Source: CAIKMD01 sp963702925
Lineage (GTDB): Bacteria > Pseudomonadota > Alphaproteobacteria > ATCC43930 > CGMCC-115725
DNA: 64,000 bases
Reading direction: 5' to 3'
Assembly: GCA_963702925.1 (NCBI GenBank)
Contig: OY969771.1
Coordinates: 4,588,001-4,652,000 of the forward strand
The notes beneath the pieces are model-generated. The model made no database searches and was not told where the DNA came from. It was given only the letters and a program-made list of their open reading frames with translations. Every line of letters starts with the position of its first letter. The stretch's first letter is position 1. Below, one piece after another: positions 9,143 through 17,453 of the stretch. Both the position numbers and the translations under genes were made by a program.

Positions 9143-10558
9143 ATGGTCGATATTCCGGTCACCGCCGGGCTTTCCGGTAGCGATGCAAGATCAATTGCAA
9201 GCGATGCGATCGCGCAACGCGACATTGTTGCGCGGATGGAACGACTGCCACTGACCTGGACACAATTGAAGGCGCGCATCGTCGTCGGCACGGCGACCTT
9301 TTTCGATGGCTACGATTCGCTCGTGCTCGGTTTGGTGATGCCGGTCCTGGTCACGCAGTGGCATCTCTCGCGCGACGATACCGGCTATATTTTGTCTGGC
9401 ACGTTTCTCGGTCAGCTCATCGGCGCGTTGCTATTTCCTTATATCGCTGAACGATTCGGCCGCCTGCGCGCCGCCACTTATTCCGTATGGGTTGTCGGCC
9501 TGTTCGGCCTTGCCTGCGCCGCAAGTTGGAATTACACGAGCCTTGCAGTTTCGCGAATCATCCAGGGCATCGGTCTCGGCGGCGAGATCCCGGTGGCGGC
9601 GACCTATATCAACGAGATCGCGCATGCCAAGGTGCGCGGCCGTTTCTTCCTTTTGTACGAGACGGCGTTTGCCGTCGGCTATCCGGTCGCGACCCTGCTC
9701 GGCGTTCTGCTCATCCCGCATTACGGCTGGGAGGTGATGTTCCTGATCGGCGCCCTGCCGGCACTGGTCGCGGCCGTGATGCGTCGCATGTTGCCGGAAT
9801 CGCCGCGCTGGCTTGCAAGTAAAGGCCGCATGAGGGAGGCGGATGACATCGTGAGCGGCCTCGAGCGCGAAGCCGAGGCCAAGCGTGGCGCGCCGCTGCC
9901 GCCGCCCGATCTTTCGATTGCGCCGGCGCCGAGCCCTCGCCGCACCAATTTCTTCGAACTCTTCACACCCTTTTATTGGGTGCGCACCTTGGTCGTTTGG
10001 TCGGTCTGGGGCTTTTCGTTTTTCGTCACTCAGGCGCTCAATTCCTGGTTGCCGACAATCTATCGCCAGGAATTACATCTGAGCGTCGAGCAGGCGCTCT
10101 ATTTCACGCTCGCTACGCACACCCTGTCGATCGGCGCAGCCGTCGCCGTCGCGCTGCTCATCGATCGCGTCGGACGCCGGATATGGATCGGCTGCGCGCT
10201 TGTATGCGGCAGCATGGCCATGCTGGTCCTTGCCTTGCTGGGTGGCAAAGATGCGATCACATTGCTTATCTGCGCGACGATCGCGCAATTCTGTCTGAGC
10301 TCGGTTTCGGTTTCGATCTATGTCTACACGGCCGAACTCTATCCGACACGTATGCGGGCGCTCGGCACGGGTATGGGGTCAACCGTGCGGAATATCTTCG
10401 CAACCTTGAGCCCGACGCTCGTCGCCTTCATGTTGATCGGCCACGGACTGCCCGGCGTCTTCTTTATGCTGGGCGTCGCGCCGCTGATCCCTGCCTTCAT
10501 GGTGCTAAGCTTTGGCACCGAAACCAAAGGCCGCGTGCTTGAGGAGGTTTCGCCCTAA
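9143..10558 (+). CDS. MFS transporter (sugar / aromatic-acid carrier type)
   Basis: This 471-residue inner-membrane carrier has about 12 predicted hydrophobic segments. It carries the major facilitator signatures of the sugar-porter and aromatic-acid-symporter groups: ATFFDGYDSLVLGLVMPVL in helix 1, ERFGRLRAATYS between helices 2 and 3, LPESPRWL after helix 6, and TAELYPTRMRALGTG near helix 10-11. The substrate cannot be told from sequence. A GGGAGG ribosome-binding site precedes the ATG. It stands alone, divergent from the chemoreceptor-like gene and converging on argC. Confidence 0.85.
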   Translation: MVDIPVTAGLSGSDARSIASDAIAQRDIVARMERLPLTWTQLKARIVVGTATFFDGYDSLVLGLVMPVLVTQWHLSRDDTGYILSGTFLGQLIGALLFPYIAERFGRLRAATYSVWVVGLFGLACAASWNYTSLAVSRIIQGIGLGGEIPVAATYINEIAHAKVRGRFFLLYETAFAVGYPVATLLGVLLIPHYGWEVMFLIGALPALVAAVMRRMLPESPRWLASKGRMREADDIVSGLEREAEAKRGAPLPPPDLSIAPAPSPRRTNFFELFTPFYWVRTLVVWSVWGFSFFVTQALNSWLPTIYRQELHLSVEQALYFTLATHTLSIGAAVAVALLIDRVGRRIWIGCALVCGSMAMLVLALLGGKDAITLLICATIAQFCLSSVSVSIYVYTAELYPTRMRALGTGMGSTVRNIFATLSPTLVAFMLIGHGLPGVFFMLGVAPLIPAFMVLSFGTETKGRVLEEVSP

Positions 10559-10571
10559 CGCGACACCGCGC

Positions 10572-11624
10572 TCACGGGAAGAGCGGCTCTTGCTGCAAAC
10601 CCGAGGTCTCGGGCAGGCCGAGCATGACATTCATGTCCTGCACGGCCTGGCCTGACGCGCCCTTCACCAGATTGTCGATCGCCGAAACCAGGATAGCGCG
10701 GCCGGAAAGCCGGTCCTGCGCAAGACCGATGAGGCAAAGATTGGAGCCGCGCACGTGATGCGTAGCCGGCGTCTGGCCCGCCGGCAGCACGCGCACGAAC
10801 GCCTCCTCCGCATACGCGTTCTCCAGCGTGCGGCGTAAGTCCTCGATCTTCGCGCCGCCCACCATCCGCACATAGATCGTCGATAGAATGCCCCGATTCA
10901 TCGGCATGAGATGGGGCGTGAAGCTGATCGTCACCTTGCGGCCGGCGGCTGCCGATAGGCCTTGCTCGATTTCAGGCATGTGCCGATGGTTGGCGACCCC
11001 GTAAGCCATGATGCCTTCCGACACTTCGGCGAAGAGGCTCGATTCCTTGGGCGCGCGTCCTGCGCCGGTGACGCCTGATTTGGCGTCGATGACGATATCA
11101 TCGGCGTCGATCACCGCCTCTTTCACCAGAGGAATGAGCGGCAGCTGCGCGCCAGTCGGATAGCAGCCCGGCACGGCGACGAGGCGCGCATTGGCGATCG
11201 CGTGGCGCGCGATCTCGGTGAGGCCGTAAACCGCTTCGCGTTGCAGCTCCACCGCGCGATGCGCGTGGCCGTACCACTGCGCATAGGTTTCGGGATCGGC
11301 GAGGCGGAAATCGGCCGAGAGATCAAGCACGCGCAGATGTCTGGGCAAGCCGGCAATCACCTCTTGGGTCGTGCCATGCGGCAGACAGCAAAAGACGAGA
11401 TCGAGCTTGCTCCAATCGACCTCGGGAATGGCAACGAGACCGGGCAAATCGTGGCGCGCGAGATGCGGGAAAACCGCGCCGATCTTCTTCCCGGCTTGGC
11501 GTTCCGCCGTGAGAGCAGCAATTTCGGCGTTGGGGTGATGCGCCAGAATGCGCAGAAGCTCGGCACCGGTATAACCTGATGCGCCGAGAATGGCGATGCG
11601 CACGCGATCGGGGGTGGGTGCCAT
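10572..11624 (-). CDS. argC: N-acetyl-gamma-glutamyl-phosphate reductase
   Basis: ArgC makes N-acetylglutamate semialdehyde, the third step of arginine synthesis. The 350-residue sequence has the NADP-binding motif ILGASGYTGAELLR at the N-terminus, the active-site segment VPGCYPTGAQLPL with the catalytic cysteine near residue 154, and the family motif HLMPMNRGILSTIY. It lies downstream of rplM-rpsI on the same strand, a common alphaproteobacterial order. A terminator-like hairpin sits between rpsI and argC, so argC may have its own promoter within 11625-11690. Confidence 0.95.
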   Translation of the reverse strand: MAPTPDRVRIAILGASGYTGAELLRILAHHPNAEIAALTAERQAGKKIGAVFPHLARHDLPGLVAIPEVDWSKLDLVFCCLPHGTTQEVIAGLPRHLRVLDLSADFRLADPETYAQWYGHAHRAVELQREAVYGLTEIARHAIANARLVAVPGCYPTGAQLPLIPLVKEAVIDADDIVIDAKSGVTGAGRAPKESSLFAEVSEGIMAYGVANHRHMPEIEQGLSAAAGRKVTISFTPHLMPMNRGILSTIYVRMVGGAKIEDLRRTLENAYAEEAFVRVLPAGQTPATHHVRGSNLCLIGLAQDRLSGRAILVSAIDNLVKGASGQAVQDMNVMLGLPETSGLQQEPLFP

Positions 11625-11692
11625 GGAACTCTCCTGCCTTCACGATAAGCGCGACAAGAAGCGACAGTAACAAAAACGCAATGGCTCAAAAC

Positions 11693-11720
11693 GAAAGGGC
11701 GCCCCGCAGGACGCCCTTCC
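11693..11720 (-). terminator. Rho-independent terminator after rpsI
   Basis: On the minus strand, downstream of the rpsI stop, AAGGGCG and CGCCCTT form a 7-bp stem around a 10-base loop (11695-11718), followed at once by a T-rich stretch (TCGTTTTG). This has the form of an intrinsic terminator and would end the rplM-rpsI transcript before argC. Some read-through is possible because the T-tract is interrupted. Confidence 0.65.
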
Positions 11721-11746
11721 ACAATACGACGCCGATGCCTGCGGGA

Positions 11747-12268
11747 TCAGCGTTTCGAGAATTGGAAACTGCGTCGCGCTTTCTTCTTGCCGTATTTCTT
11801 GCGCTCGACCACGCGGCTGTCGCGCGTGAGGAAGCCCTGAGCTTTCAGCGCCGGGCGTAAGCCGGGTTCGTAGTTGAGCAGCGCCTTGCTGATGCCGTGG
11901 CGTACCGCGCCTGCCTGTCCCGACAGTCCACCGCCGACAACGGTACAGACGACATCGAACTGGCCGAGCCGGTTGACGATCACGAAAGGCTGATTGAGCA
12001 ACATGCGCAGGACTGGGCGCGCGAAATAAATCGGGCTGTCGCGCCCATTGACGGTGATCTTGCCCGTGCCCGGCTTGATCCATACGCGTGCCACGGCGTT
12101 TTTTCGTTTGCCCGTGGCGTAAGCGCGTCCTTGCGGGTCGAGCCGCGGCCCGCCCTCCTCGCTCGACGCGGCAGCGGCTTGGGACGCGGCGGCGGCGTGA
12201 CGCAGCTGCGCGCCTTGCAACGCCTCGCGCAATCCGCCCAGATTTTGCGGCTGATCGGCCATGCTCAT
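11747..12268 (-). CDS. rpsI: 30S ribosomal protein S9
   Basis: S9 is a small-subunit ribosomal protein whose basic C-terminal tail reaches the P-site tRNA. The core from AYATGKRKNAVARVWIKPG to the terminal ARRSFQFSKR is canonical. At 173 residues it is longer than the roughly 130-residue E. coli protein because of an Ala/Gln-rich N-terminal extension, which is normal in alphaproteobacteria. The start overlaps the rplM stop by four bases (ATGA), indicating translational coupling; a second ATG lies two codons later. Confidence 0.97.
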   Translation of the reverse strand: MSMADQPQNLGGLREALQGAQLRHAAAASQAAAASSEEGGPRLDPQGRAYATGKRKNAVARVWIKPGTGKITVNGRDSPIYFARPVLRMLLNQPFVIVNRLGQFDVVCTVVGGGLSGQAGAVRHGISKALLNYEPGLRPALKAQGFLTRDSRVVERKKYGKKKARRSFQFSKR

Positions 12269-12726
12269 GCCCTCTTGTTCTTGCGGTTCATCGCCGCGAC
12301 GTCGAGCTTCACCGGTTGCTGCGCTTCGTGCGGATGCGCACTACCGGCATAGACCTTGAGATGGGTCATGATGCGCCGACCGAGCGGGCCGCGCGGCACC
12401 ATGCGCTCGACTGCCTTCTCGATAACGCGCTCGGGATGCTTGCCCGACAGGATCGCGCCCTTGCTGCGCTCTTTGATGCCGCCGGGAAAGCCGGTGTACC
12501 AATGGAAGAGGCTGTCTTCGCGCTTGCGGCCCGTCAGCGCCACCTTTTCGGCATTGACGACGACGACATGGTCGCCGCAATCCATATTCGGCGTATAGGT
12601 CGCCTTGTGCTTTCCACGCAGGCGATCGGCGACAATCGCCGCAAGTCGGCCCAGCACCAGGCCGTCGGCGTCGATCAACAGCCACTTCTTTTCGATATCG
12701 GACGGCGTCGCGTTGTACGTTCTCAT
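12265..12726 (-). CDS. rplM: 50S ribosomal protein L13
   Basis: L13 is an early-assembly large-subunit protein. From the ATG at 12726 the product is 153 residues and begins MRTYNATPSDIEKKWLLIDA, the usual start. It contains GDHVVVVNAEKVALTGRK and ends in a basic tail. The frame continues upstream to 12765, but those codons are unlike L13. It is the first gene of rplM-rpsI and its promoter should lie between 12727 and 12840, possibly at the palindrome at 12816-12829. Confidence 0.97.
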   Translation of the reverse strand: MRTYNATPSDIEKKWLLIDADGLVLGRLAAIVADRLRGKHKATYTPNMDCGDHVVVVNAEKVALTGRKREDSLFHWYTGFPGGIKERSKGAILSGKHPERVIEKAVERMVPRGPLGRRIMTHLKVYAGSAHPHEAQQPVKLDVAAMNRKNKRA

Positions 12727-12815
12727 CGGTCCCTCGTTAAGGCCGCGCAGTATGCCACGGATCACGGCGCCGTCAAGCCAGAAAGACCACGAAAAATCAT
12801 AGGCTTGATTGATGT

Positions 12816-12829
12816 GGTATTATAATACC
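12816..12829. promoter_or_regulatory. 14-bp perfect palindrome GGTATTATAATACC, candidate metal-regulator operator with embedded -10
   Basis: This perfect palindrome stands out in a GC-rich chromosome. Including the flanking bases, 12813-12832 is symmetric at 9 of 10 pairs. It contains TATAAT on both strands, so it could be a -10 element towards either the ZIP gene (about 130 bp to the right) or rplM (about 90 bp to the left). AT-rich palindromes built around TTATAATA are the form of Zur and Fur-family operators. No good -35 is visible at 17 bp, which fits a regulated or weak promoter. The assignment to a zinc regulator is inference. Confidence 0.5.
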
Positions 12830-12961
12830 GCAAACCCGATCGGAGCGGGCTGGTGCGATGCCCGCCGCCGGTGTCGGTGGATTGCATGCGCCAGCTTGAG
12901 GGCTCATAACCCGATGCCCGATCCTCTGCGTTAATCCCGTAGCCCGGTATTCGAGATTTCC

Positions 12962-13681
12962 GTGAACCTAGCCGTCGTTTTGATTGGCGTTGGTACTTTC
13001 GTTGCGACCTGGTTGGGTGGCGTGTTTGCGCTGCGCCTCAAAGACCGGTTGCACCTCATTCTCGGCTTCAGCGCCGGCGCCGTCATCGGCGTCGCCTTCT
13101 TCGACTTGCTGCCAGAAGCGCTGGAGCTCGGCACGGCATATCCGGCGACCACGATTGTCGACACCGTGGCGGTCGGGTTTCTCGCCTATTTGCTTCTCGA
13201 TCGCCTTGCACTTCGGCAGCGAAGCGGCGATTCACGTGCCAAGGCGACACGCGCGAACATCGCTGCGGGAAGTCTTTCCTTTCATAGTTTTCTCGATGGG
13301 ATTGCGATCGGACTTGCCTTCCAGGTATCGCTGAGCGTTGGCGCAATCGTCGCTGTCGCGGTCCTCGCCCATGATTTCTCGGACGGAATCAACACGGTCA
13401 ACCTTGTGTTGCGAAACCAGGGAGAAAGACGGCGCGCTTTTGCCTGGTTGTTCGTCGACGCAACCGCGCCCATCGCGGGCATCATCGCTACGTTCTTCAT
13501 CGCCGTACCACAAGAACGGCTGGGATTAGCCTTGGCGCTGTTTGCCGGCTTCTTTCTGTATATCGGGGCAAGCGACCTGATCCCGGAGAGTTATCACTCA
13601 CATCCCGTGCGCTGGACCACGATCATGACGGCTTTGGGCGCCGGTGTGCTTTACTTGACGGTCCAACTCGCCCATCTGTGA
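12962..13681 (+). CDS. ZIP-family (GufA-like) metal permease
   Basis: The 239-residue membrane protein has about seven or eight hydrophobic segments. The metal-binding helices are recognisable but variant: FHSFLDGIAIGL (His108, Asp112) in place of the HNFPEG type, and AHDFSDGINTV (His137, Asp138, Asp141) in place of HEIPEG. ZIP proteins carry zinc or other divalent metals into the cytoplasm. The GTG start at 12962 lacks a strong ribosome-binding site, so a nearby start is possible. It is convergent with the znu-like permease gene, which supports a metal role. Confidence 0.75.
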   Translation: MNLAVVLIGVGTFVATWLGGVFALRLKDRLHLILGFSAGAVIGVAFFDLLPEALELGTAYPATTIVDTVAVGFLAYLLLDRLALRQRSGDSRAKATRANIAAGSLSFHSFLDGIAIGLAFQVSLSVGAIVAVAVLAHDFSDGINTVNLVLRNQGERRRAFAWLFVDATAPIAGIIATFFIAVPQERLGLALALFAGFFLYIGASDLIPESYHSHPVRWTTIMTALGAGVLYLTVQLAHL

Positions 13682-13702
13682 GCGCGCCTTCGTTTTTGGC
13701 AA

Positions 13703-14473
13703 TCAGCTCTCAGCCCTTCCCCGCGAAACGACTGCGCGCGTGACGCCCGCAGCACAAGCCAGCAATGCGAGGGAGCAGACCACCGCCGCTCCGGTCGGCA
13801 GATCGAACAGCGCCGACGACAATAGGCCGAGGACATAGCCGGCGAGGCCGAGCGAATAGGCGAAAACCAAAGGCTTTCGGAGGTTGAGACCGCGCGCGGT
13901 CAGCGCAGGAATGATAAGCGAGGCAAAGACGAGAAATACGCCGACCAGCTGCACCGACGCCGTCACCGCGAACGCAAACAACGTGTAGAACAGCACGCGC
14001 CGGCGCGCGAGATCGACCAAGCCGATAAATCCCAGTATCACGGCATAGAGAATTGCCACGGGAATGAGATCGCTCGGCACCACCCAGAGAATTTGTCCCA
14101 CCAGCAGATCCTTCAGATTTTCGGCGCCGTGGGGGTCGTAGCTGAGGAGCAGGATCTCGGCGCTGGCGGCAACGACGAAGACGACGCCGATGACCGCCTC
14201 CTGCAGAGCGGCAAGATGTTTTTCTGTCCAGATCAGGAAACCGGCGCTGATGAGCGCTGCAGCGACGGCGCTTGCCTGAACCGACCAGCCTGTCGGCTCC
14301 CAGCCAGCGAAATCGGCAACCACAACGCCCAAACCGGCGACTTGCGCAATCGCGAGATCGATGAAGACGATCCCGCGATCGAGCACGAGCTTCCCGAGCG
14401 GCACATGGGTCGCGAGGACCAAAAGCCCGGTCAGAAAAGCCGGCCAGAGAATGTCGAGACTATGGTCAGCCAC
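13703..14473 (-). CDS. znuB: Metal ABC transporter permease (ZnuB/MntB type)
   Basis: The 256-residue protein is almost wholly hydrophobic, with about seven or eight segments, and belongs to the ABC-3 permeases that import zinc or manganese. Typical stretches are FLTGLLVLATHVPLGKLVL, RGIVFIDLAIAQVAGLG and a C-terminal LVFASLIIPALTARG. The GTG start overlaps the end of the ZnuA-like gene by eight bases, so the two are translationally coupled. No ATPase gene of the transporter follows; the next gene is the convergent ZIP gene. Zinc is inferred from the neighbours. Confidence 0.85.
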   Translation of the reverse strand: MADHSLDILWPAFLTGLLVLATHVPLGKLVLDRGIVFIDLAIAQVAGLGVVVADFAGWEPTGWSVQASAVAAALISAGFLIWTEKHLAALQEAVIGVVFVVAASAEILLLSYDPHGAENLKDLLVGQILWVVPSDLIPVAILYAVILGFIGLVDLARRRVLFYTLFAFAVTASVQLVGVFLVFASLIIPALTARGLNLRKPLVFAYSLGLAGYVLGLLSSALFDLPTGAAVVCSLALLACAAGVTRAVVSRGRAES

Positions 14474-15386
14474 CCTTGCCCCCCAACCCCGCCAAAAGCC
14501 GCTTCACCGTATCGTCGTAGAGCCCGATCAAATCCTTGGCGCCGTCGGTCCCGCCCACGGTGAAAGGCAGCATGACGGCGGGCAAGCCGCTTTTTTCGGC
14601 GACGAATTGCGACGGCTTGGGATCTTCATAGGCGGCGTAGACAATCATGCGCGCCTGCAAGCCGGGAATTTTGTCGAGCAGATCGGCGATATAGGCGCTG
14701 CCCGGCGGCACGCCGGGCTTCGGTTCGATATTCGCCGCTTCCGACATGCCCAGCCAGTTCGCGAGATAGACCCAGCTCTTATGATAGGAGACGAATTTGA
14801 CGCCTTTGAGCGGCGCGGATTCGGCTTCGAGCTTCTGCATTTCCGCGGCGAGGCTTGCGTCGAAAGCCTGTTCGCGCTGCGCATAGCCGGCCGCATGCGT
14901 CCCATCGAGCGTGGCAAAACGCTTGGCAAGCGCCGCAGCGACGATCCGCATGTTGCGCGGGTCGGTTTGGATATGCGGGTTGCCCGCCGGATGCACATCG
15001 CCTTCGGCGCGATCGAGACGTTCCGGCTTTTCCAGCAACGTCACCTGCTGTGCCGCTTCGAAATAGCCGGGCGCGCCGGGCTGAACCTTGGCGTTGGAGG
15101 ATTGCCGCAAGAGCACCGGCATCCAACCGATCTCGAGCTCGGCGCCGGTGCAGACCGCCATGTCAGCGTTACGCAGCCGCGCGATAAGCGCGGGTCGTGC
15201 CTGGATTTGATGAGGATCCTGCAAGCCGGTCGTCGCGGTGAAGACGCTGACGTCATCGCCGCCGAGCGCGGTCGCGAGCGCGCCCCATTCCGGCTCGCAG
15301 GCAAAGACGTTGAGCGCAGCCTGTGCCGCCGGTGCCAAGAGCAGGATGACGACGGCCGCGGCGATGGCAAAGACGTGTCGGTGCAT
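14466..15386 (-). CDS. znuA: Periplasmic metal-binding protein of an ABC transporter (ZnuA-like)
   Basis: The 306-residue protein has a clear signal peptide (cleavage near AQA, residues 21-23) and the cluster A-I metal-binding fold. Likely metal ligands are His59 (in DPHQ), His138 (in GNPHIQ), His202 (in SYHKSW) and an acidic residue near the C-terminus (TVGGTDGAKDL). Three histidines favour zinc over manganese. It lacks the long His-rich loop of E. coli ZnuA. It is the third gene of DUF2946 - outer-membrane protein - znuA - permease, 12 bases after the outer-membrane protein. Confidence 0.88.
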   Translation of the reverse strand: MHRHVFAIAAAVVILLLAPAAQAALNVFACEPEWGALATALGGDDVSVFTATTGLQDPHQIQARPALIARLRNADMAVCTGAELEIGWMPVLLRQSSNAKVQPGAPGYFEAAQQVTLLEKPERLDRAEGDVHPAGNPHIQTDPRNMRIVAAALAKRFATLDGTHAAGYAQREQAFDASLAAEMQKLEAESAPLKGVKFVSYHKSWVYLANWLGMSEAANIEPKPGVPPGSAYIADLLDKIPGLQARMIVYAAYEDPKPSQFVAEKSGLPAVMLPFTVGGTDGAKDLIGLYDDTVKRLLAGLGGKGG

Positions 15387-15398
15387 GACAGGACCCTC

Positions 15399-16907
15399 TC
15401 AATACTGATGGGCGCCATGGGCGCCAAGGCTGACGGTGTATTGCAGGATGATCTGATTATCCGGAGCCGGCCGCGATTTATCCCGGTTGTATTGCAGGCG
15501 GAAGCGTCCGAACTCGCTGGTCGTATAATCGATCATCGCGCTGTAGCGGCGCGGCGTCGCATTCTGCGAATTGAGCGTCGTCCCGGCAAAGGCCGGGCCG
15601 AGCGACGGCGCATTCACCTGATCGTAGCGCACGCCGACGCGCCAGAACGGCATAAACTGGTAAACGCCTTGCACGTAGAAGCCGGTCTGCAAACCGGAGT
15701 GGAAGTTCTTGGTCGTCGCGGTGCCCGCGGCCCCTGGGAAGTCGAGCGCGGTAAAAGCGCCGTCCTCCTTCCGCACAAACACCTCGCTCTGGAGCTTCAC
15801 ATAGCGCAGCGCGAAATTGCCGTTCGGTGCCCATTTGTAAACACCGTCGGCGATGAAGGTGTTGTCCGTTCCGGTGAAGACGTCCGAGCCTGAAGGCAAC
15901 CCGACCGGATCGGTTGCCCGGTTCTTTGCGTGGGTTCCGAGATAGGAAAGACCGACGCTGTAGCTCGCGCTGTCGCCGATATCGTTGCCGGTATGGATGA
16001 AAGCACTCCAAGCGCCGACCCCGTCATTATGATTGCTCGATAGCGCTTCGCTAATGCCGTTCGCGGGGAAAGACGCGCCGCGCATGACCTCGCCGCCGAA
16101 TTCGAGGAATTGATCGGTCGGGGCGAGCCAGCGCACTTGCAGCCCGTCATCGCCATATTGCCCGTTGAGGAAGGCGAGATAGGGCAAAGGCGCGTCAGCA
16201 AAATCCCAGGTATGCGCATGCTGCTCATTGAGATAGCCGATACCGGAGAAGAACCGGCCGAACTTGGCGGTGAAATCCCAAGGCAGCGCAGTCGGCTGGA
16301 CGAAAGCTTCTTCGATGCTGACGCTGTTGTCGTTCTCGAATGCCACGGTGAGATTGCCGAACAGCGCTTGATCGACATTGGCTTGGAGATTGATCTCGCT
16401 CTCCCCGATGCTGGGTCCACGCGGCGGCGGTTTCGCTTGATCGCCGAGCGCGAAGCCCGCCAGGCGCCAGGTGTTAGGGTTATGACTCGACACCATTCCC
16501 TTGCCGTCGAGCACAACACCGATCGCCGGATTGAAGGAGTTCGCGCTCGATGGCGCATTATTTGCTGCTTCAGGCTGCGGCGTGGTTTCGGGCGCCGGCG
16601 CGGGTGCTGAAGGCGGCGCGGCTTGCGCGGTCGCCAATGCCTTTTGCGCGTCATCGGCTTTTGCCGTTGCCGCGCTCGCCTTGTTCTCGGCATTTTGGAC
16701 GCGTTTTTCCATCGCCTGCATTTTCTTGTCGTAATCCTGCTGCAGCTTGGCCAACTCCGACTGATACTGCTTCTGCATCGCCTGCATCTCTTGGCGAATG
16801 CTGTCGAGATCGTCGGCCTTGCTCGGCGCGGCATTCCATAGCAATGGCAACAGAAAAGCCATGCCTTGCACGGTGTGGCGCAGCCTGTCGGGTGCACAAA
16901 TCGTCAT
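15399..16907 (-). CDS. Outer-membrane beta-barrel protein of the zinc cluster
   Basis: The 502-residue product starts with a signal peptide ending at PSKA before DDLDS. Residues 35-80 are strongly coiled-coil (repeated Gln, Lys and Glu), and 85-130 are a Pro/Ala linker. The rest is rich in alternating aromatic strands and ends in a Tyr, the pattern of a trimeric porin or barrel. I do not recognise a named family. Being just upstream of znuA suggests it moves metal or a chelate across the outer membrane. The ATG at 16907 has GGAG eight bases upstream; two upstream in-frame ATGs are less likely. Confidence 0.7.
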   Translation of the reverse strand: MTICAPDRLRHTVQGMAFLLPLLWNAAPSKADDLDSIRQEMQAMQKQYQSELAKLQQDYDKKMQAMEKRVQNAENKASAATAKADDAQKALATAQAAPPSAPAPAPETTPQPEAANNAPSSANSFNPAIGVVLDGKGMVSSHNPNTWRLAGFALGDQAKPPPRGPSIGESEINLQANVDQALFGNLTVAFENDNSVSIEEAFVQPTALPWDFTAKFGRFFSGIGYLNEQHAHTWDFADAPLPYLAFLNGQYGDDGLQVRWLAPTDQFLEFGGEVMRGASFPANGISEALSSNHNDGVGAWSAFIHTGNDIGDSASYSVGLSYLGTHAKNRATDPVGLPSGSDVFTGTDNTFIADGVYKWAPNGNFALRYVKLQSEVFVRKEDGAFTALDFPGAAGTATTKNFHSGLQTGFYVQGVYQFMPFWRVGVRYDQVNAPSLGPAFAGTTLNSQNATPRRYSAMIDYTTSEFGRFRLQYNRDKSRPAPDNQIILQYTVSLGAHGAHQY

Positions 16908-16969
16908 CGCTCGCTCCATCAATGGACATCGAAACGCGCGCGCGCGCGGTGGCATTCGATCAAATGATG

Positions 16970-17365
16970 TCAGGAACGGGGCGGCGCGCGGTTGGAGAAG
17001 AGAAGATAGCGTGGCGCGATCGGCGCAAGCGGCTCGATCGCTGGCGCGGCGACAACGGTTTCGAGCCGCGGCATGGGCAGCACGACGGCGTCGGGTAAGG
17101 TCGAACTACCGAGAAGCTGCGCCGCGGCGCAAATCGGACAGCTATCGTCCACCGGCACAACTGGCGACGAACCGCCCGTCGGGCCATTCCCCGCATGCAG
17201 CATCGGCGCCGCATGGCCACGCAGCAGGAAGCGATAATCCTCGGGATGCATATGCCCATAGCTGGCCACAAGTTGGACCAGCACCGCGAAGAGCGCGAAC
17301 CAATGCGGCAAACGCCGCAGGTCAATTCTCGCGAAGGCAGGATGAACGAGCATCGGCTCAACCAT
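16970..17365 (-). CDS. Small DUF2946-like membrane or secreted protein with CPIC motif
   Basis: The roughly 131-residue protein has one hydrophobic N-terminal segment (HWFALFAVLVQLVASYGHMH), then a short region with His residues and the motif DDSCPICAAAQLLG, and a proline-rich tail. This is the pattern of DUF2946 proteins, small proteins often beside copper or zinc transport genes; their function is unknown. Cys-Pro-Ile-Cys and the histidines could bind metal (inference). Two in-frame ATGs, 17365 and 17353, are possible starts. It is probably the first gene of the zinc cluster, 62 bp before the outer-membrane protein. Confidence 0.65.
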   Translation of the reverse strand: MVEPMLVHPAFARIDLRRLPHWFALFAVLVQLVASYGHMHPEDYRFLLRGHAAPMLHAGNGPTGGSSPVVPVDDSCPICAAAQLLGSSTLPDAVVLPMPRLETVVAAPAIEPLAPIAPRYLLFSNRAPPRS

Positions 17366-17453
17366 AAGCGCAAAGCGTCGGCGCTGACAAGCGGACCATT
17401 TGCCGGCGCGCGCGCCGGTGCTAAGGATAGAGTCGGCAGGCAGGGAGACGCCC

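Noticed and set aside
12900..12914. GGGCTCATAACCCGA, identical to an initiator-tRNA anticodon arm
   Set aside because: The flanking bases form no acceptor, D or T stem, so there is no cloverleaf; a small hairpin by chance is more likely.
14361..15893. A 510-codon open frame antisense to znuA and the outer-membrane protein
   Set aside because: It crosses three genes whose own products show signal peptides and family motifs; the antisense product shows none.
17403..17418. 16-bp palindrome CCGGCGCGCGCGCCGG before the ECHDC3-like gene
   Set aside because: It is built of CG repeats, which arise easily in this GC-rich DNA, and it has no resemblance to a known operator.
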